DNA from: Sinorhizobium arboris LMG 14919
Lineage (GTDB): Bacteria > Pseudomonadota > Alphaproteobacteria > Rhizobiales > Rhizobiaceae
Length of the DNA stretch: 64,000 nucleotides
Direction: 5' to 3'
Assembly (NCBI RefSeq): GCF_000427465.1
Contig: NZ_ATYB01000014.1
Span: 1-64,000 of the forward strand
Shown one piece after another: positions 17,932-25,884 of this stretch; position 1 is the first letter of the stretch; the number at the start of each line of letters is the position of its first letter. The notes under the pieces are model-generated. The model had not been told where the DNA came from and searched no databases. It saw only the letters and a program-made list of their open reading frames with translations. The position numbers and the translations under genes are program-made.

Positions 17932-18243
17932 GTGATCAAGTCAGAACTGGTGCAGATTGTGGCGGCGCGCAATCCGCATCTCTACCACCGCGACGTTGAG
18001 AACATCGTCAATGCGGTACTCGATGAGATCACCGACGCGCTCGCTTCCGGAAACCGGGTCGAATTGCGTGGATTCGGCGCGTTTTCGGTCAAGAACCGGC
18101 CGTCTCGATCCGGCCGCAATCCGCGCACCGGCGATTCCGTTTTCGTCGAAGAAAAGTGGGTACCCTTCTTCAAAACCGGCAAGGAATTGCGTGAGCGGCT
18201 CAACCCGGGCATGAACGACAACAATAACGGCGGAGACGCCTGA
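17932..18243 (+). CDS. ihfB: integration host factor subunit beta
   Basis: A 103-residue DNA-bending protein of the HU/IHF family, with the arm motif RNPRTGDSV and the IHF-beta start [16 protein letters not shown]. With IhfA it supports sigma-54 promoters, recombination and replication. The GTG start at 17932 is preceded by AGGGGG at a good distance. A LapA-like gene follows after about 200 bases. Confidence 0.96.
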   Translation: MIKSELVQIVAARNPHLYHRDVENIVNAVLDEITDALASGNRVELRGFGAFSVKNRPSRSGRNPRTGDSVFVEEKWVPFFKTGKELRERLNPGMNDNNNGGDA

Positions 18244-18442
18244 CGAGCCAGCGTGGGAAACGGCGCTTTCGTGCGGGCGCTGTAATCTGCGCGAGAGGCG
18301 GCTCTCCGCGTGACCAGGCCCGTGGCATTCGGTCGAATCCAGACGGCCCGTTTTATGTCTTTATTTGAATGCATGTCGTTGTCGCTAAGCCGTCCCCCGT
18401 ATCCGGGCGACATGCATTAACACTCACGGTCGGAGCCGGTGC

Positions 18443-18787
18443 ATGCTCAAGAAACTCATCAACATCGTCGTCTTCGTGCCGCTCGGAGTGCTGCTGATCG
18501 TCTTGAGCGTAGCCAACCGTCAGACGGTAACGCTTGCGTTGAATCCGTTCGATCCGGCCGACAGCGTCCTTTCGGTCTCGGCACCCTTCTTCGTATTTCT
18601 CTTTCTTGCGGTCATTCTCGGGCTCGTGCTCGGAGCCGCGGCGACCTGGTTCAACCAGGGAAAGTATCGCCGTCGCGCGCGCAACGAGGCCAGCGAGGCG
18701 CTGAAATGGCATCGCGAGGCCGAGAAACAGCGCAGCCACGCCGAGAAGCTCGCGACGCAAGCGAGCCTGCCCGCGCCGCAAAGCTGA
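18443..18787 (+). CDS. LapA domain (DUF1049) membrane protein
   Basis: A 114-residue inner-membrane protein with two transmembrane helices (about 5-25 and 45-67) and a basic, helical cytoplasmic tail (about 70-110). It matches the LapA/YciS family, which in enterobacteria takes part in regulated LPS assembly with LapB. It often sits next to ihfB, as here. No LapB-like gene is adjacent. Function in rhizobia is untested to my knowledge. Confidence 0.88.
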   Translation: MLKKLINIVVFVPLGVLLIVLSVANRQTVTLALNPFDPADSVLSVSAPFFVFLFLAVILGLVLGAAATWFNQGKYRRRARNEASEALKWHREAEKQRSHAEKLATQASLPAPQS

Positions 18788-18877
18788 AATCGCCGTCTTA
18801 TATCCTTGGGAAATCACCTGCACCGACCTCATTCCCGTGACGAGCGCAGGAATGAGGAAAGCGCTGGGGTGAGAGCC

Positions 18878-19336
18878 TCAGCTCGCCGCCTCGGCCCCGC
18901 CGCTGACGGCCAGGTTGAAATCGGCGAAGAATTGCTGTGCGAGCTTGCGCGCCGTTGAATCGACGAGGCGCGAGCCGAGTTGCGCGAGCTTGCCGCCGAT
19001 CTCCGCCTGGACATCGTAACGCAGTACGGTTTCCGCACCCTCGTCCAGAAGCGTTACGTCGGCGCCACCCTTTGCGAAACCGGCTATTCCGCCCTTGCCC
19101 TCGCCGGATATCGTGTAGCTCGCGGGCGGATTGAGGTTCGACAGAACGACCGTGCCGTTGAAGGATGCGGAAACGGGGCCGATCTTTATCTTGACCACAG
19201 CCGCAAGCTCCGTCGGCGACCTCATTTCCAGCGATTGGCAGCCCGGAATGCATCGCCTCAGAATGTCCGGATCATTCAAGCTCCGCCAAACCGCGTTGCG
19301 GTCGGCCGCGATACGTTCCTCTCCGTTCATCTCCAT
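18878..19336 (-). CDS. CoxG-like SRPBCC protein (carbon monoxide dehydrogenase subunit G family)
   Basis: A 152-residue SRPBCC protein resembling CoxG (DPDILRRCIPGCQSLE near the N terminus, GSRLVDSTARKLAQQFFADF near the C terminus). CoxG anchors CO dehydrogenase at the membrane in some bacteria, but no cox structural genes are nearby, so this is a stand-alone homologue of unknown role. GGAGG about 8 bases before the ATG at 19336 fixes the start; upstream open frame is repeat-derived. Confidence 0.88.
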   Translation of the reverse strand: MEMNGEERIAADRNAVWRSLNDPDILRRCIPGCQSLEMRSPTELAAVVKIKIGPVSASFNGTVVLSNLNPPASYTISGEGKGGIAGFAKGGADVTLLDEGAETVLRYDVQAEIGGKLAQLGSRLVDSTARKLAQQFFADFNLAVSGGAEAAS

Positions 19337-19364
19337 GCCGGCCCTCCCGTCCGTTCCCCAGAGC

Positions 19365-19465
19365 ATCTTCAAGCGCATCGGATACCGGTGTCGCGTAAAG
19401 AAAATGCGATAAAACAAAGAACTAGAGCGCCGTTCCGATTCCATCGGGACGAAAAGCGCTCTTGT
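19365..19465. repeat. Rhizobiales-type repeat with hairpin
   Basis: Contains ACCGGTGTCGCGTAAAGAAAATGCGATAAA-like sequence followed by a hairpin, AGAGCGC (19424-19430) pairing with GCGCTCT (19456-19462), with inner GTTCCGAT and ATCGGGAC arms. This resembles a widespread short intergenic element of Rhizobiales (recalled, not searched). It lies between divergent genes. Confidence 0.5.
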
Positions 19466-19608
19466 CGATCTTCGCAATCGGAAACGGCTTTGCCAAGAGC
19501 ACCGGCGATGCTATTTGCAGGCGGAGCATGCTCGCGTCCGGTCCGGACGAGGGGCACGGGTCGGTAACGGCTGCGCCGAATGGTTGAGCAACGTCCGAGG
19601 ATCAGCGC

Positions 19609-20784
19609 GTGAAGGAAAGAGATCGGCGATCGAAGAACGCCTCCGTGACGGCGGCGAAGAGCCGGGGCGCCGAGGCGCGCGGCGGCCGCCAGGAACAAAG
19701 GCTGCCGTCTGCAAAAGGCGCCGGATTGAGGACGAAGGCCGGATCCAAGGCGGGGGGCGGGGTCAAGGCGGGGGCAGGGGGCCCGCCGCCGAAACCGGCA
19801 CCACGCAAAAGCGAGCGGCCCTCTGCCCAGGACAACGCCCCGGTGCGCCGTCTCGAACTCAGGACCGGGGAGAAACCGGCCGAGACGGTGCCGCTGATCC
19901 TCGAGACCGCCGCCACCGCCGGCTATCGCCTCATCGACAGCGGCGATGGGGAGAAGCTCGAACAATATGGTCCCTATCGCATCGTGCGTCCGGAGGCGCA
20001 GGCGCTTTGGCCGAAGGCCCTGCCGGAATCTGCCTGGGAGAAGGCGGATGCCGTCTTCACCGGCGACACCGACGAGGACGGTATGGGGCGCTGGCGTTTC
20101 CCGCACGAGGTGCTTGGCGAGACTTGGCCGATGCAGCTTCTCGATACGGATTTCCTCGGCCGTTTCACCTCCTTTCGCCATGTCGGCGTCTTTCCGGAAC
20201 AGCTCGCCCACTGGTCGTGGATGCGGGAGCAGGTGGCCGTTGCCGGCCGCCCCCTCAAGGTTCTCAACCTCTTCGGCTATACCGGCGTCGCCTCGCTGAT
20301 CGCCGCCAAGGCGGGCGCGGAGGTCACCCATGTCGATGCCTCCAAAAAGGCGATCGGCTGGGCGCGCGACAACCAGGCGCTGGCGCGCGCCCAGAAACTG
20401 CCGATCCGCTGGATCTGCGACGATGCCATGAAGTTCATCCAGCGCGAGGAGCGGCGCGGCAGCCGCTACGACATCATCCTGACCGACCCGCCAAAGTTCG
20501 GCCGCGGCCCGAACGGCGAGGTGTGGCAATTGTTCGATCACCTGGCAGCGATGCTGGACATATGCCGCGAGATCCTGTCGCCGGACGCCCGGGGCCTCGT
20601 GCTGACGGCCTATTCGATCCGGGCTAGCTTCTATTCCATCCACGAGCTCATGCGCGAGACGATGCGCGGGCGTGGCGGCCGGGTGGAATCGGGCGAGCTC
20701 ATTATTCGCGAGGGCGGGCTCGACGGCACTGCACAGGGCCGCGCGCTCTCCACCTCCCTCTTCAGCCGCTGGGTGCCGAAATGA
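19609..20784 (+). CDS. class I SAM-dependent rRNA methyltransferase (RlmI-like)
   Basis: A 391-residue methyltransferase. The first ~80 residues are basic and of low complexity (Lys/Arg/Gly/Ala), likely RNA-binding or partly untranslated. The catalytic domain has SAM motif [14 protein letters not shown], acidic [17 protein letters not shown], and motif [11 protein letters not shown], typical of the RlmI/RlmK-like 23S rRNA methyltransferases. GTG at 19609 is a permissive start and a later one is possible. It overlaps the next RNA methyltransferase gene by four bases (ATGA). Confidence 0.87.
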   Translation: MKERDRRSKNASVTAAKSRGAEARGGRQEQRLPSAKGAGLRTKAGSKAGGGVKAGAGGPPPKPAPRKSERPSAQDNAPVRRLELRTGEKPAETVPLILETAATAGYRLIDSGDGEKLEQYGPYRIVRPEAQALWPKALPESAWEKADAVFTGDTDEDGMGRWRFPHEVLGETWPMQLLDTDFLGRFTSFRHVGVFPEQLAHWSWMREQVAVAGRPLKVLNLFGYTGVASLIAAKAGAEVTHVDASKKAIGWARDNQALARAQKLPIRWICDDAMKFIQREERRGSRYDIILTDPPKFGRGPNGEVWQLFDHLAAMLDICREILSPDARGLVLTAYSIRASFYSIHELMRETMRGRGGRVESGELIIREGGLDGTAQGRALSTSLFSRWVPK

Positions 20785-21641
20785 GCAACGACAGGAACGA
20801 TCACGGCACGGCACGCGTAGGGCAGGTGAAGGAGGTCACCAGCCTCACCAACCCGATCATCAAGGATATCCGGGCTCTGGTGCAGAAGAAGCACCGCGAC
20901 GAGACGCGCTCTTTCATGGCCGAGGGGCTGAAACTCGTTATCGACGCGCTCGATCTCGGCTGGAAGATCAAGACACTCGTCTATGCCAAGGCAGCGAAAG
21001 GCAAGCCCCAGGTCGAGCAGGTGGCCGCGAAAACGGTGGCCAGAGGCGGGCTCGTCCTCGAAGTCAGCGAAAAAGTGATCTCCACCATCACCCGGCGCGA
21101 CAATCCGCAGATGGTCGTCGGGATCTTCGAGCAGCGCTATCATCCGCTGAAGGATATCCAGCCGAAGCAGGGCGAGACCTATGTGGCGCTCGACCGCGTG
21201 CGCGACCCGGGCAATCTCGGCACCATCATCCGCACCGCCGACGCGGCCGGCGCTTCGGGGATCATCCTTGTCGGCGAGACCACCGACCCTTTTTCGCTCG
21301 AGACCGTGCGGGCAACCATGGGCTCCGTCTTCGCCATGCCGATCGCGCGGGCGGGCGCCGAGGATTTTATCCGTTGGCAGAGATCGGCCGGCGTTCAGGT
21401 CGTGGCGACCCATCTGGCAGGCTCGGTCGACTATCGGACGATCGACTACAAGTCCAAGCCGGTCGTGCTTCTGATGGGCAACGAACAGGCGGGTCTGCCG
21501 GTGGAACTCGCGCGCGAGGCCGGCGCACTCGCCCGCATCCCGCAGGCGGGGCGTGCCGATTCGCTCAATCTCGCCATCGCGACCGGCATCATGCTGTTCG
21601 AGGCGCGGCGCCACCTCCTGTCTCTGGATGGCGGCCGATGA
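20781..21641 (+). CDS. TrmH/SpoU family RNA methyltransferase
   Basis: A 286-residue SPOUT enzyme that 2'-O-methylates ribose in tRNA or rRNA. An N-terminal RNA-binding (L30e-like) domain is followed by the SpoU knot: motif 1 [18 protein letters not shown], motif 2 [13 protein letters not shown], motif 3 [23 protein letters not shown]. The exact target nucleotide cannot be read from sequence. It overlaps the previous gene and lspA by four bases each, so the three are translationally coupled. Confidence 0.92.
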   Translation: MSNDRNDHGTARVGQVKEVTSLTNPIIKDIRALVQKKHRDETRSFMAEGLKLVIDALDLGWKIKTLVYAKAAKGKPQVEQVAAKTVARGGLVLEVSEKVISTITRRDNPQMVVGIFEQRYHPLKDIQPKQGETYVALDRVRDPGNLGTIIRTADAAGASGIILVGETTDPFSLETVRATMGSVFAMPIARAGAEDFIRWQRSAGVQVVATHLAGSVDYRTIDYKSKPVVLLMGNEQAGLPVELAREAGALARIPQAGRADSLNLAIATGIMLFEARRHLLSLDGGR

Positions 21642-22138
21642 GACGGGAACAGACACTCTTCTCGCGACCGCTCCCGATCGCGCTCTTCATTCTGGTCGCG
21701 CTCGCCGCCGACCAGTTCATCAAATACCTGGTGGAGGCTTATCTGCCGTTCCAACAGGGCGTGCCGGTCATGCCGATGCTCGCCCTCTACCGGACCTACA
21801 ATTACGGCGTGGCCTTCTCGATGCTGTCGGGGATGGAGGGCTGGTTCATCGTCGGCATCCGGCTGGCGGTCGTCACCTTCGTGCTCTGGCTCTGGCGCCG
21901 CACGCCGAAGGACCGCTTCTTCGCCCATCTCGGTTATGCCATGATCATTGCCGGTGCGCTCGGCAATCTGGTCGACCGGCTGCTCTTCGGCTATGTCGTC
22001 GATTATATCCTTTTCTACACGGCCACCTGGTCCTTTGCCGTCTTCAATCTTGCGGACAGTTTCATCACTATCGGCGCCGGCGCGATCATTCTCGATGAGC
22101 TGCTGCAGGCGAAAAAGGAACGGTCGCTAAAACTTTAA
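21638..22138 (+). CDS. lspA: lipoprotein signal peptidase LspA
   Basis: A 166-residue type II signal peptidase with four transmembrane helices. The catalytic aspartates lie in the conserved GNLVDRL and FNLADSFI motifs; the N-terminal DQFIKYLV and the [10 protein letters not shown] segments are also family hallmarks. It cleaves prolipoprotein signal peptides after Lgt acts; Lnt, the next enzyme, is encoded at 45515. The start is the ATG that overlaps the stop of the SpoU gene. Confidence 0.96.
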   Translation: MRREQTLFSRPLPIALFILVALAADQFIKYLVEAYLPFQQGVPVMPMLALYRTYNYGVAFSMLSGMEGWFIVGIRLAVVTFVLWLWRRTPKDRFFAHLGYAMIIAGALGNLVDRLLFGYVVDYILFYTATWSFAVFNLADSFITIGAGAIILDELLQAKKERSLKL

Positions 22139-22185
22139 GCGTCGTCTGAAGGCATTCGGAAGTCTTGCCGTGCTAGTCCGCCGGC

Positions 22186-24471
22186 ATGAGCGAACGGATG
22201 TTTCGAGAGCGGATGAAAGCGGGCGCGGAAACTGCCCAAGGAGTCGGCAGGACGGCGCCGGCGGCGCCCACCATAAATCGCGGCGCTGCGTTCATCTGGC
22301 AGTGGCGGCCATTGGCCGAGACTTTGGCAGGGGTGCCGTTGGCGCGTGTCGCCTGTGCTTTTGCGGGCATCGTTGCGGCAGTGCTGCTCCTTGCCGTCGG
22401 TGCGAGTGCGGGCCTGCGCCTGCTGCCGGCGATCATCGCGGCCGGGGGCATCGCCGGCGCATTCCTGCTCCTGGCCGGTCGTGACGAGGCGTCCGGGACG
22501 CGGGAGGCCCGCGCCGGCGAAACTGCGCGGGACGCGGTATGGCAAGGCGCCGAAACCGCGGCGCTCCTTGCAACCATCCATGAAGCGATGGGCGATCTCG
22601 CCATCGTCCGCGACCTCGACGGGAAGATCATGCAGGCCAATGGGGCCTTCCATCAGCTTTGCGGCTGCGCGGACGCGAGGGGGCTGACTTGCGCGGAACT
22701 GGGTTTGCGCTTCGAGCCGAAAACGGGGTCTGACCGCTACTTTGTGCATATTTATACGCCTGCGGGCACGCGCCTTTACGACTGGCACGATGTGCTTGTC
22801 CGCGACCCGGAGCGCGGCCGGCTGATGCGCCACAGCATCGCTCGCGATGTTACCGAGGAAATGCTGGCGGCAAGTCAAAGGGAGGAGGAGCGGCGGCGCG
22901 CCGAGGAGGCGAGCCGGGCGAAGTCCCGTCTGCTCGCCACCGTCAGCCACGAAATCCGTACCCCGCTCTCCGGCATCCTCGGCATGAGCCGTCTCCTGGC
23001 CGAGACGAGGCTGTCGGAAGAGCAGAAAAATTATCTCGCCGGCATGCAGCAGTCCGGCCACACCCTGGTCCAACTGGTCGAGGACCTGATCGATTTCTCG
23101 TCGCTTGCCGTCGGGCGGTTCCAACTGCGCCCGTCGCAGCAGGACCTGCGTCAGACCGTCGAGAACGTGGTCGAGATGCTGTCGCCGCGCGCGCACGAGA
23201 AGGACATTGAGATAGGCGCCACGGTCGCCATCGAGGTGCCCGAGCGGATGCTGTTCGATGCGGCGCGCCTCCGCCAGGTGCTGTTCAACGTCGTCGGCAA
23301 CGCAGTAAAATTCACCGGGAAGGGCGGCGTCCTCGTCTCCGTCGACATCGACGAAGGCTCCGTGCGCATCAGGATCGACGACAGTGGTCCCGGCATGTCC
23401 GCCGACGAGCTCGCGCGCGTCTTCGAGGAGTTCGAGCAGGCAGGTGACGGCGCACAGCGTGCCAAAGGCACGGGGCTCGGTCTCGCGATCTCCCGGCGGA
23501 TCATGGAAGCCTTCGGCGGCAGCCTGACCGCTACGAGCATTGCCGGGAAGGGAAGCCGGTTCGAGATTCGCTTCCCGATGGCTGGCGCCGGTCTCTCGTC
23601 CGTTCCGGCTCGCCGCGGAGTGCTTGCGGATGCGCATGTGCTCGTCATGGCGCCCGAGGGACCCTCCTCGGCCGCGCTTGCCGCCACGATCGAGACGCTC
23701 GGCGGCGCTTGCCATAGAGCTGCGACGCTTGCCGTCGCGAGGCAGATCGTCGCCGCGGCCCACGGCAATCGGCCGCTGACGGATGTCATCGTCGACCACC
23801 GCCATGCGGCACAGTTTCGCGAGCTTCTTGCTCTCGAGCCGGCGATGGCCGGTCTGCGTTTGCGCAGGACCTATCTCATCAGCCCCGAGGAGCGCGCAAG
23901 CCACCCCGTAAGCCGGCTCGGCGGCTATGAGGCCTGGCTGATCCGCCCCCTTCGGGAGAAATCCCTGGTCGAGGTGCTGCTCGGGCGGCTCAGAGGAATG
24001 GAGAAACGCGACGCGATCAACGACAACAGACCGGTGCTGCGGGAGGAACCGGCGGCGACTGCCGCCTTCACAACCGCTGCTCGCGGCATCCTGCTCGCCG
24101 AGGACGACCCCGTGAATGCGCTCGTCTTGCGCACGGTGCTCAGCCGGGCGGGCCATGCCGTCGATCACGTCGGCGACTTTACGGCGCTCGAGGCGGCACT
24201 CCGCACGCCCGGCTCCGCTCCGCCGTCTCTGATCGTCACCGACCTCAACATGCCGGGCGGAGATGGCCTCGGCATGCTCCGACGCCTGCGCGAAGCGGAG
24301 GCTGCCGGCAACAGGCGACGCGTGCCGGTTCTCGTCCTGACCGCGGAAATGCGCGGCGATCTCCATGAGCGCCTTCGAGCCGCAGGAGCCGACGCCGTGC
24401 TGGCCAAGCCCGCCGAGCCGCAGCGGCTCCTTGCGGAAGTCACCCGCCTTATCGATCCCCCGGCAAGCTAG
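22186..24471 (+). CDS. membrane-bound hybrid sensor histidine kinase with receiver domain
   Basis: A 761-residue hybrid kinase. Two transmembrane helices (about 50-70 and 78-98) with almost no periplasmic loop are followed by a PAS-like domain (about 125-225), HisKA with phospho-accepting His255 in VSHEIRTPLSG, HATPase_c (LFNVVGNAVKFT, DDSGPGM, GTGLGLAI), a degenerate receiver-like segment (about 480-600, no clear phospho-Asp) and a C-terminal receiver with Asp686 in LIVTDLNMPGGDG. No response regulator gene is adjacent. It precedes olsB by 116 bases; a link to lipid remodelling is only positional. The ligand is unknown. Confidence 0.92.
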   Translation: MSERMFRERMKAGAETAQGVGRTAPAAPTINRGAAFIWQWRPLAETLAGVPLARVACAFAGIVAAVLLLAVGASAGLRLLPAIIAAGGIAGAFLLLAGRDEASGTREARAGETARDAVWQGAETAALLATIHEAMGDLAIVRDLDGKIMQANGAFHQLCGCADARGLTCAELGLRFEPKTGSDRYFVHIYTPAGTRLYDWHDVLVRDPERGRLMRHSIARDVTEEMLAASQREEERRRAEEASRAKSRLLATVSHEIRTPLSGILGMSRLLAETRLSEEQKNYLAGMQQSGHTLVQLVEDLIDFSSLAVGRFQLRPSQQDLRQTVENVVEMLSPRAHEKDIEIGATVAIEVPERMLFDAARLRQVLFNVVGNAVKFTGKGGVLVSVDIDEGSVRIRIDDSGPGMSADELARVFEEFEQAGDGAQRAKGTGLGLAISRRIMEAFGGSLTATSIAGKGSRFEIRFPMAGAGLSSVPARRGVLADAHVLVMAPEGPSSAALAATIETLGGACHRAATLAVARQIVAAAHGNRPLTDVIVDHRHAAQFRELLALEPAMAGLRLRRTYLISPEERASHPVSRLGGYEAWLIRPLREKSLVEVLLGRLRGMEKRDAINDNRPVLREEPAATAAFTTAARGILLAEDDPVNALVLRTVLSRAGHAVDHVGDFTALEAALRTPGSAPPSLIVTDLNMPGGDGLGMLRRLREAEAAGNRRRVPVLVLTAEMRGDLHERLRAAGADAVLAKPAEPQRLLAEVTRLIDPPAS

Positions 24472-24587
24472 AATCCATGCTTCGGAACGCGGTACCGGGC
24501 CGGGGTTGTATACTGCCTCGGTGTCACTATGTTGTTGCAGAAACGTGGTCTAAGCCCGGAGGAATTGACCATTCGGGATGACACGGT

Positions 24588-25478
24588 ATGACGATCGAAC
24601 TTCTGGATTCGACGGGCGTGGTTGACACCTCCAATGCTTACGTCCGCAAGGCGATTGCGGCTCCGGCGACCGATGTCCTCGGACGGATCGGCAGTCTCGA
24701 GACGCGCCTTGCCCGTTCGGCCGCCGAGATCGACGCGGCCCAGGCGGTACGCTACAGGGTGTTCGTCGAAGAGATGAAGGCTCAGGTGGCGCCCGAAGCC
24801 GAACGGTGCAAGCGCGACATCGACAGCTGGGATGCGATCTGCGACCATCTCCTGGTGCTCGATACGTCGATCGAGGGCGATGTGGAGGAACAGATCGTCG
24901 GCACCTACCGCCTGTTGCGGCAGGAGGTTGCCGAGCGGGCCGGTGGCTTCTACTCGGACTCCGAGTTCGCGATCGGGGAACTTCTCGCACGTCATCCCGG
25001 CAAGCGCTTCATGGAGCTCGGACGTTCCTGCGTGCTGCCGGAATATCGCACCAAGCGCACCGTCGAACTGCTGTGGCAGGGCAATTGGGCCTACGCCCTG
25101 AAGCATGGCATCGACGCGATGTTCGGCTGCGGTTCGTTTCCGGGCGTGATTCCCGAAGAGCACGCGCTCGCGCTCTCCTTCCTGCATCATAACGTCCGGG
25201 TCCGGGACGAGTGGGTGGTTTCCGCCCGGCCGGAGCTTTGCCGGACGATGGACCTCATGCCTGCGGAGGCGATCAATCCGAAGAAGGCGCTAGCGGCGCT
25301 GCCGCCGCTGATCAAGGGCTATATGCGGCTCGGCGCAATGGTCGGCGAGGGGGCGGTTGTCGATCAAGCGTTCCGCACTACCGACGTTTTGATCGTCCTG
25401 CCGATCAGCAATATTTCCGGCCGTTATCTGAACTATTACGGCGCCGATGCGGGGCGCTTCTCCTCGTCGGTGTCCTGA
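24588..25478 (+). CDS. olsB: L-ornithine N(alpha)-acyltransferase OlsB
   Basis: A 296-residue GNAT-fold acyltransferase that transfers a 3-hydroxyacyl group from ACP to ornithine, forming lyso-ornithine lipid, the first step of ornithine-lipid synthesis. It matches Sinorhizobium OlsB in length and sequence as I recall it (QAVRYRVFVEEMKAQ, FMELGRSCVLPEYR, MFGCGSFPGV). OlsA, the second enzyme, is encoded at 39939. In S. meliloti ornithine lipids rise under phosphate limitation through PhoB; I see no convincing Pho box in the 116-base leader. It ends before a terminator. Confidence 0.95.
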   Translation: MTIELLDSTGVVDTSNAYVRKAIAAPATDVLGRIGSLETRLARSAAEIDAAQAVRYRVFVEEMKAQVAPEAERCKRDIDSWDAICDHLLVLDTSIEGDVEEQIVGTYRLLRQEVAERAGGFYSDSEFAIGELLARHPGKRFMELGRSCVLPEYRTKRTVELLWQGNWAYALKHGIDAMFGCGSFPGVIPEEHALALSFLHHNVRVRDEWVVSARPELCRTMDLMPAEAINPKKALAALPPLIKGYMRLGAMVGEGAVVDQAFRTTDVLIVLPISNISGRYLNYYGADAGRFSSSVS

Positions 25479-25622
25479 TCTTTGGCGCTGCGCTTCGAAT
25501 TTTCATGACGGAAGCATATTGAACCACAAAGGAGAACATTCGCCGCTCCGCCTGCGAGGCGGGCTCCGCGAGCAAATCTCGAATTTTCATCACGAACGAA
25601 ATTGGCCAGCCATGATATATTT

Positions 25623-25661
25623 GAGCCCGCCTCCGTTCCCGGGAAGCGGGCTCTTGTTTTG
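25623..25661 (+). terminator. terminator after olsB
   Basis: GAGCCCGC (25623-25630) pairs with GCGGGCTC (25646-25653), followed by TTGTTTT. Confidence 0.75.
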
Positions 25662-25702
25662 GGGGCTCGCGCGATCTTGAGGGCCTGCTCCAGCCATTTC
25701 CT

Positions 25703-25813
25703 CCCTCATCCTCGTCACCGGGATCCGGCAGCGCCGCGTCCGCGGCGCGGAAGAATCTATTCAGCCCAACGACTTGGGCTGGCTGGACTCCTGTGACAAG
25801 CACAGGAACGACG
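25703..25813 (+). repeat. dispersed intergenic repeat (RIME-like), copy 2
   Basis: Same element as 2410-2523: CCTCATC start, core GGGATCCGGCAGCGCCGCGT (identical 20-mer), AGCCCAACGACTTGGGCTGG hairpin and CACAGGAACGA-type end. Confidence 0.7.
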
Positions 25814-25884
25814 GCGAGACGACAGCCTGGCGACGCGGCAACAGACGAAGGGCCAGCGGTTTTCCGACTTTCCGCCGACCCGTG

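Larger units (their letters stand above)
25479..25884. other. intergenic region olsB / tme with repeats
   Basis: Convergent region without a gene. It holds two near-identical 16-base segments, TCGAATTTTCATGACG at 25495 and TCGAATTTTCATCACG at 25579, a terminator (25623-25661) and a RIME-like repeat (25703-25813). The short repeats look like part of another dispersed Sinorhizobium element. Confidence 0.6.

Noticed and set aside
18878..19336. CO dehydrogenase function for the CoxG-like gene
   Set aside because: No cox structural genes nearby; only the SRPBCC fold is supported.
22135..24366. 743-codon minus-strand frame opposite the hybrid kinase
   Set aside because: The plus strand has a complete kinase with all catalytic motifs; the mirror frame has none.
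24472..24587. Pho box before olsB
   Set aside because: GTGTCAC and GTTGCA half-site-like strings are too diverged from CTGTCAT-N4-CTGTCAT.
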